Positions 59,031 through 64,000 of a stretch of DNA of 64,000 bases are shown here, one piece after another. The notes under the pieces are model-generated. The model saw only the letters and a list, made by a program, of their open reading frames with translations, ran no database searches and was not told the origin of the DNA. How positions within the stretch are numbered: position 1 is the stretch's first letter; every line of letters starts with the position of its first letter. This DNA comes from Faecalibacterium hattorii (GTDB lineage: Bacteria; Bacillota; Clostridia; Oscillospirales; Ruminococcaceae). The stretch lies in contig NZ_PRLC01000005.1 of NCBI RefSeq assembly GCF_003287455.1, positions 92,122 to 156,121 of the forward strand, in the 5' to 3' direction. Made by a program: the position numbers and the translations under genes.

Positions 59031-62000
59031 CCTTCCGGCACCTCCAACAGTTCCAGCAGCTCTTCCGGCTTCATGGACAGGATGGCGCCATCCGCGCTGC
59101 CTGTCACCGTTTCCGCCAAGGACTGCTTGGCTTGCTGCAATGCAACGATCTTTTCTTCAATGGTATCCTGCGCAATGAGCTTATACACCTGCACCGGGTT
59201 CTGCTGGCCGATGCGGTAGGCGCGGTCAGTGGCCTGATTCTGCGCCGCCACGTTCCACCACGGGTCGTAGTGGATGACGATGTCGGCGGCGGTCAGGTTC
59301 AGGCCCGTGCCGCCCGCCCGCAGCGAGATGAGGAAGACGTTCACCTCGCCCCCGTTGAACCGCCGCACCAGTTCGGCGCGGACCGGCTTCGGGGTAGAAC
59401 CCTGCAAGGTGAAGTGGCTGATGCCCTCGGCGTCCAGCCGCTTCGCCAGCAGGTCGAGCATGGAAGTGAACTGGCTGAACAACAAGATGCGGTGGCCGCC
59501 CTCGACGGCGGAGCTCACCAGCTCCACGCAGGCGTCCAGCTTGGCGCTTCCGCCCTCCCAGTTGTCGGCGATGAGGTGCGGGTCGCAGCAGATCTCCCGC
59601 AGCCGCATCAGCACGGCAAAGACGGCCATCTTGTCTTCGGGTTTTGCGGCCCGCAGCTTCTCGCGGGCGTCCACCACCGCCGCCAGATACAGCTTGCGCT
59701 GCTCGGTCTCCAGCTCGATGCGGTAGATGTTCTCCGTCTTCGGGGGCAGTTCCTTCAGCACGTCGGCCTTCATCCGGCGGAGGATGAAGGGGCCGGTCAG
59801 TTGGTTCAGCCGCCGCACCGCAGTCTGGTCATCCTCCTGCACAATGGGCTTCTCGAACCGGGCGCAGAATGCCTTGTAAGGCGGCAGATACCCCGGCATC
59901 AGGAAGGAGAAGATGCTCCACAGCTCCCCCAGCCGGTTTTCCACCGGGGTGCCGGTCAGCGCAAAGCGCACCCGGCTGTTCACCCCGCAGACGGCCTTAT
60001 ATTTCTGGGTCGTGTGGTTCTTGATGGCCTGTGCCTCGTCGAGGATACAGGCGTAGAATTTCTGGTTTTCGTAAAGGACCTCGTCCCGGCGGAGCAGGTC
60101 ATAGCTCGTCACCACAAGGTCGGCGGCCTCCCACTGTTCCGCCAGCGCCGCGCGGTGGGCCGCATCGCCGTCCACCACCACGCAGTGCAGTTCCGGCGTG
60201 AACTTTTCGCACTCCTCGGCCCAGTTCAGCACCAGCGACGCCGGGCAGACGATGAGGCTGGGCAGGGGGTTCTCCCCCAGCTCCTTAATGGCCAGCAGGT
60301 AGCTCAGCACCTGCACCGTCTTGCCAAGGCCCATATCGTCGGCCAGAATGCCGCCCATGCCGTAGCCATCCAGCGTTCGCAGCCAACGGTAGCCGTCCCG
60401 CTGGTATTTTCGCAATACTTTTTGTAGAGAGGCCGGAGGGGTATACTCGCTGTCCTTCACCGCGTGGAAGCTCCGGCTGATCCGCCGGAAGGCATCGTCC
60501 CGGTTGAAGCGGATGCCGCTCTGGCCCGACAGCGCCCAGTCCAGACTGGGGGCGCGGTAAAGCGGCAGCTCAGCGTGGTTCCTGCCCAGCTTCGCGCCCG
60601 AAAGCTCCAGCGTCTCGTTCAGTTCGTCCAGCCCTTCAAGGTCATCGTCCAGCTTCAGCAGCCGTCCATCCCGCAAGCGGTGATACCGCTTTTTCTGGTG
60701 GAGCGACTTCAGCAGGGCTTTCAGCTCCCCCACCGGGAACTCGCCGGTGTCCACCTCTAAGTCAAGGACACTGCCCTGCACCGACACCCCCACCGAGATC
60801 TTCGGCGGCGGGGCCTGCAAGTTCCGGAAGGCGTCGGTCAGGTAGACTTCGCCTTCGTTCATCAGGGTCGGGACGCCCTCGTCCAGAAAGCGGTAGACCT
60901 CTTCTTCGTCGTAGGTGCTGTACTGCAGCGGCTCACCGGGCTGTAAATACCGCCCCAGCAGCTTGGCCGCCCGGTTTTCGGCGCGGGCATCCCGCAAAAG
61001 GCCCTGCGGCGGGGGCGTAAAGGGAGCCACACGGTCCTCGCCGTACAAAAATTCCAGATGTGCGCTCACGGCTCCCATCTGCGGTGCATCCAGATAGAAC
61101 TGGGTCACCGGCTCCAGCGGGATCTGGTTCAGCAGCAGCCGCTCCGGGTCCTCAATGGTCACATGCCGCCCCAGCTCCGGCAGCACATAGCTGCAAAAGG
61201 CCGTGGCGTCCTTGCTGGTGAAAAACAGCCGCTTCCCGCACAGGGTCTTCAGCGCCGGGGCCATCCGGATCGTGGCGGCACGGTCCAGCCGCCAAAGCGT
61301 GTCCTCGCTGAACAGATAGTCGAAATCCAAGCCGCTCACCCAGCCCAGCGACGGTTCCACGGCGATCTCCACACCGCCCCGCCGCCGTTCCACTTGCAGC
61401 GTCAGGGCCGGAACATCTTTTTTTAAGGTATAACCGCCCACTTCGCCCCGGTCCGCGTACAGCGTCACCAGCGCGTCGAACAGCTCCCCCGTCAGCGCCA
61501 TGCCCCCAGCCGGGCCGGTCTCGGCATAGCGGCTGTAGGTGTAGCCCCGCGTTTCCAATTGCTTCCGGCTGATGACCTCCCGCCGGATCAACCCCAATAG
61601 CTGCTGGGCATCCGGCGTAAAGGCATCCCACCGGTGCTGGAACGTCAGCGATTTACCGTAGCTGACGACCCGGCTCTCCTCGATATCTTCCAGCAGGTGT
61701 TCGATGCTTTTGACGACATACTGCCGCCCGCCGCCGGAGATGCGGAGCCGCAGCCACGGCGTGCCGTACTGCAGCAAGGTCAGTTCCGGTTCCAGTTCCA
61801 CAAAGCCGGTGCGCTGAGGCAGGGTGTTGTCCTCCAGCTCAGCCAGTGCCCCTTCCTGATAGGTGCGCAGCAGTGCACGGGCTGCGTCGTCGGACTCCGG
61901 CTCGTCGCTCCGCCATTTTTTGCCGAACAGCATTTCAAGGCCCGAAACATAGCTGTCTTTCCGGGGAGCTTCCGGCTCCTCTGCGGGCTTTTCGGGCAGG

Positions 62001-62362
62001 TTGGCCACCCCGCGCACCACGCCGGGGATCTCCGCCGGCTCAGTCTGTGCGCACCGTTGTACCTTCACCTCTTTTTGTTCTTTCAGGTCATACAGCAGCA
62101 GCGCACCGATGTGCTCACAAAAAAGCCCATTGCCATTATCGTTATACGGACAGGTACAGCTTGCACTGACGAAACTGCCATTTTGCCGCAGCCACGCCTC
62201 CGTGGTATACAGATGATCACCGCTGCCTCCGATTTCTGCGCAGAGATGCCGTACTCCATTTTCCTCCGTCTCGCAGTCAAAGGATTCGATATGCTTCATG
62301 TAATTTTCGGCCCGCGCAAAGATCGTGCCGCCCAGCAGATAGTGGATGTCTTCCATGTCCAT
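59027..62362 (-). CDS. SWIM-domain SNF2-family helicase
   Basis: 1111-residue Swi2/Snf2 ATPase that translocates on double-stranded DNA or remodels protein-DNA complexes. The N-terminus has a SWIM zinc finger (Cys69-x-Cys71 and Cys82-x-His84; CTCPYNDNGNGLFCEH), then an SNF2-associated region. The ATPase has motif I ADDMGLGKTVQVL, II LDEAQAIKN, III ALTGTPVENRLGELW, and in the C-terminal half RAGGTGLNLTAAD and ATDRAYRIGQ. This is the bacterial HepA/RapA-like SWIM-SNF2 group. GGGAGGG precedes the ATG at 62362. It is coupled to the NlpC/P60 gene by a four-base overlap, an unexpected pairing. Confidence 0.93.
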   Translation of the reverse strand: MDMEDIHYLLGGTIFARAENYMKHIESFDCETEENGVRHLCAEIGGSGDHLYTTEAWLRQNGSFVSASCTCPYNDNGNGLFCEHIGALLLYDLKEQKEVKVQRCAQTEPAEIPGVVRGVANLPEKPAEEPEAPRKDSYVSGLEMLFGKKWRSDEPESDDAARALLRTYQEGALAELEDNTLPQRTGFVELEPELTLLQYGTPWLRLRISGGGRQYVVKSIEHLLEDIEESRVVSYGKSLTFQHRWDAFTPDAQQLLGLIRREVISRKQLETRGYTYSRYAETGPAGGMALTGELFDALVTLYADRGEVGGYTLKKDVPALTLQVERRRGGVEIAVEPSLGWVSGLDFDYLFSEDTLWRLDRAATIRMAPALKTLCGKRLFFTSKDATAFCSYVLPELGRHVTIEDPERLLLNQIPLEPVTQFYLDAPQMGAVSAHLEFLYGEDRVAPFTPPPQGLLRDARAENRAAKLLGRYLQPGEPLQYSTYDEEEVYRFLDEGVPTLMNEGEVYLTDAFRNLQAPPPKISVGVSVQGSVLDLEVDTGEFPVGELKALLKSLHQKKRYHRLRDGRLLKLDDDLEGLDELNETLELSGAKLGRNHAELPLYRAPSLDWALSGQSGIRFNRDDAFRRISRSFHAVKDSEYTPPASLQKVLRKYQRDGYRWLRTLDGYGMGGILADDMGLGKTVQVLSYLLAIKELGENPLPSLIVCPASLVLNWAEECEKFTPELHCVVVDGDAAHRAALAEQWEAADLVVTSYDLLRRDEVLYENQKFYACILDEAQAIKNHTTQKYKAVCGVNSRVRFALTGTPVENRLGELWSIFSFLMPGYLPPYKAFCARFEKPIVQEDDQTAVRRLNQLTGPFILRRMKADVLKELPPKTENIYRIELETEQRKLYLAAVVDAREKLRAAKPEDKMAVFAVLMRLREICCDPHLIADNWEGGSAKLDACVELVSSAVEGGHRILLFSQFTSMLDLLAKRLDAEGISHFTLQGSTPKPVRAELVRRFNGGEVNVFLISLRAGGTGLNLTAADIVIHYDPWWNVAAQNQATDRAYRIGQQNPVQVYKLIAQDTIEEKIVALQQAKQSLAETVTGSADGAILSMKPEELLELLEVPEG

Positions 62363-62437
62363 TTCGGGTTCCCTCCCCTGCCTGTGCTCTATTGGTTAAG
62401 CATACCGCACCGGTGGGCCAGATGCAAGGCTTTTGCC

Positions 62438-62472
62438 GAAAAAATCCGCCGCCTCTTTTGCAAGGGCAGCGG
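62438..62472 (-). terminator. Terminator between the GNAT gene and the SNF2 gene
   Basis: CCGCCGCC pairs with GGCAGCGG (one G-T) over an 11-base loop; the minus strand continues ATTTTTTC. It lies 10 bases after the GNAT stop. Confidence 0.75.
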
Positions 62473-62481
62473 AAGGAAGCC

Positions 62482-63003
62482 TTATTCTTTTTCCAGATAG
62501 TAGCATACAAGGTCGGTCGGCCCGCGTTCGGCGTGGTGCATCGCCTTGTGCTCGACGCCTTCGTAGACAAAGCCCAGCTTTTTCAGCAGTTCTCCGGAGG
62601 CGGTGTTGTAGGCATAGTGTCCACCCGTGAACAGCACGGTCTCGGTTTGGGCAAAATAGGCTTCGACCACTGCCGCCAGCGCCTCCCGCGCAAAGCCGTT
62701 CCGGCGGGCGTCCGGCGCGATCTCAATGCCCAGCTCCCAGCCCGGCACCGCCCGCTCGGCATCCATCATTGAGATCACACCGACGACCCGGCCTGTCTCC
62801 TTTTCTACAATGCTGTACCGCATCTGCCCGGCAAATTTCTGCATTAAGCGGCGGTATTCGTCGTCCATAGCGTCAAATGCGTGGTAGCCGCCGCAGTCCA
62901 GCGTGGTCTGCTCGTCCGAAAAAATTGCAAATACATCTTCGGCATCCTCTACCGCAAACTGCCGCAGCAATAAGCGCTCTGTTTCAATCGGTAAAGCTTC
63001 CAT
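62482..63003 (-). CDS. GNAT family N-acetyltransferase (RimJ/RimL-like)
   Basis: 173 residues. IETERLLLRQFAVEDAEDVF is the typical N-terminus. The acetyl-CoA loop region is GIEIAPDARRNGFAREAL, close to the Q/R-x-x-G-x-G/A motif, and YNTASGELLKKLGFVYEGV is the C-terminal block. The acceptor could be a ribosomal protein N-terminus or an antibiotic-like amine; undetermined. It starts directly after the stop of the upstream membrane-protein gene. Confidence 0.9.
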   Translation of the reverse strand: MEALPIETERLLLRQFAVEDAEDVFAIFSDEQTTLDCGGYHAFDAMDDEYRRLMQKFAGQMRYSIVEKETGRVVGVISMMDAERAVPGWELGIEIAPDARRNGFAREALAAVVEAYFAQTETVLFTGGHYAYNTASGELLKKLGFVYEGVEHKAMHHAERGPTDLVCYYLEKE

Positions 63004-63768
63004 TTATTCTCCATCTGTATATATCTTATAGACATTTTCGATTTGATATGGGTCACTCAGTAATACCCTGCCATCCGACAGCACCGTAAGTTCATCCCCT
63101 ACCGCAAGGTCTTCCAGCTTTGCTTGCTTTCCGTTTTTTGTTCGCAGCTTTTCCGAAATCTTGTGGAACGCATATAGCTTCCCGTTTTCTTCTTCTGCCA
63201 TCAGAAAATCATTTTCCTCGTCAATTGCAGTGACGGTAACTGCCGTATGGGTGCTGACTGACGCCAGAATTTCCTCAATTTCCTGATAAACTGCCTTTCC
63301 GTTCGGAAAAATGTAGGCCTTTTTCCCATCGACCAAACAGATTCGGCTGTCCGCATAAAATGCAAGCCAAACCTTCGCCTCGTCATTGCTGCCGAATTGA
63401 AGGATCACATCCTGCCCGCCTGCGTCGAAGGTATCCTGATTGATGCAGGGCAGGTAGATTTTCTTGCCCAGATATTCTTCGAGCGCCTGATATAGCTCCG
63501 TCGAAGCGTTGGTCTGGAAATCATTCATCTCCACATTACCCCGGAACGAGTTCAGGTTCATTTCCGCCACGGCAAGCGTATCACTTTCCCGGATGGGCTT
63601 GGCAATCTTCTGCACCCGGTACACCGCAAGAGAGCCAAACGCCACGCACAGAAACAGCGCCACTCCGGCAGCCGCCAGAATGCGCTTGTGCTTTTTGCTT
63701 ATTTTCACCGTCAAAAGGACGCTCACAAAGCACACTGCCATTGGCAGCAGACACATGACCCAGTCCAT
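63004..63768 (-). CDS. Membrane protein of unknown function
   Basis: 254 residues. Two membrane segments near the N-terminus (MCLLPMAVCFVSVLLTV and ILAAAGVALFLCVAFGSLAV) are followed by a soluble domain of about 190 residues with alternating strands (VILQFGSNDEAKVWLAFYAD; KKAYIFPNGKAVYQEIEEIL; ELTVLSDGRVLLSDPYQIENV). I do not recognise the family. The start at 63768 (MDWVMC) follows GAGGGAGA. It is coupled to the GNAT gene, with no bases between them. Confidence 0.75.
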   Translation of the reverse strand: MDWVMCLLPMAVCFVSVLLTVKISKKHKRILAAAGVALFLCVAFGSLAVYRVQKIAKPIRESDTLAVAEMNLNSFRGNVEMNDFQTNASTELYQALEEYLGKKIYLPCINQDTFDAGGQDVILQFGSNDEAKVWLAFYADSRICLVDGKKAYIFPNGKAVYQEIEEILASVSTHTAVTVTAIDEENDFLMAEEENGKLYAFHKISEKLRTKNGKQAKLEDLAVGDELTVLSDGRVLLSDPYQIENVYKIYTDGE

Positions 63769-63827
63769 CGTTTCATCTCCCTCGCGGTAGTTTCTTTCAT
63801 TATACCGGAAACCATGCAAAGGTGCAA

Positions 63828-63860
63828 CAAAAAACGCCTCAGGAGAAATCCTGAAGCGTT
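63828..63860 (-). terminator. Terminator of the rRNA operon
   Basis: AACGC-TCAGGA pairs with TCCTGA-GCGTT around a GAAA loop, with one small bulge per side; the minus strand continues TTTTTTGTTGC. It lies directly after 5S rRNA. Confidence 0.88.
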
Positions 63861-63866
63861 CTGTTC

Positions 63867-63986
<120 letters not shown>

Positions 63987-64000
63987 TATGACTGGTTCAG

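Overview
The window looks like chromosomal sequence from a GC-rich gut Firmicute of the Oscillospiraceae/Ruminococcaceae. Faecalibacterium or a close relative is the best guess. The reasons are GC-rich coding sequence with AT-rich spacers, classic sigma-A promoters (TTGACA-17-TATAAT type), strong AGGAGG ribosome sites, and a gene set with glgBCDA, a complete F-type ATP synthase, an Opp transporter, DegV paralogs and a minimal SUF/ISC-like NifU-NifS pair. The genus call is inference; no 16S is present. Only a 5S rRNA is seen, at the right edge.

Layout. 1-1800: the tail of a large serine recombinase followed by a scar of hairpins, a frameshifted peptidase E and decayed coding sequence, consistent with the end of an integrated element. 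1.8-8 kb (minus): oppABCDF peptide transporter operon. 8.2-12.4 kb: RNase Y, a LysR regulator fused to a tyrosine phosphatase, and a divergent ridA. 12.5-18 kb: an ECF S component, a Gfo/Idh oxidoreductase and coaX (minus), then coaBC (plus) and murC (minus). 18.4-26.7 kb: a DegV lipid-binding protein and the atp operon, transcribed Z-I-B-E-F-H-A-G-D-C on the minus strand. 26.9-33.2 kb: the glycogen operon glgB-glgC-glgD-glgA. 33.4-37.2 kb: a G5/3D cell-wall protein, an orphan endolysin-holin pair and a GC-poorer GH172 gene. 37.4-44.4 kb: rpsI/rplM, then an alr-lepA unit, then glmM with two small secreted or membrane ORFs. 44.7-48.4 kb: NifU/NifS cluster, rhodanese and Rrf2 regulator, followed by tRNA-Trp, -Asp and -Thr. 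48.4-48.8 kb: a compact convergent toxin/antisense-RNA-like element. 48.9-55.2 kb: iron alcohol dehydrogenase, a second identical tRNA-Thr, rpoD, an SDR with a long N-terminal extension, tadA, a CPBP protein and a second DegV. 55.2-63.8 kb: TauE/SafE, a beta-lactamase-fold protein, a dipeptidase, NlpC/P60, a SWIM-SNF2 helicase, a GNAT enzyme and a membrane protein. 63.87 kb to the end: 5S rRNA on the minus strand, the tail of an rRNA operon that enters from the right.

How the genes work together. Opp imports peptides. NlpC/P60, the M19 dipeptidase and the beta-lactamase-fold hydrolase, all without signal peptides, look like a cytoplasmic peptide or murein-peptide salvage set. CoaX, CoaBC and perhaps the ECF S component serve coenzyme A synthesis. 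The atp operon encodes a c subunit with a two-carboxylate motif that predicts sodium coupling. The glg genes make glycogen. MurC, Alr and GlmM feed peptidoglycan synthesis.

Most unusual: the LysR-phosphatase fusion, the toxin/antisense element whose two transcripts start with the same sequence, a family of about 130-bp palindromic intergenic repeats (three copies), the histone-H1-like tail on GlgB, and a small double-glycine-leader peptide in the glmM operon.
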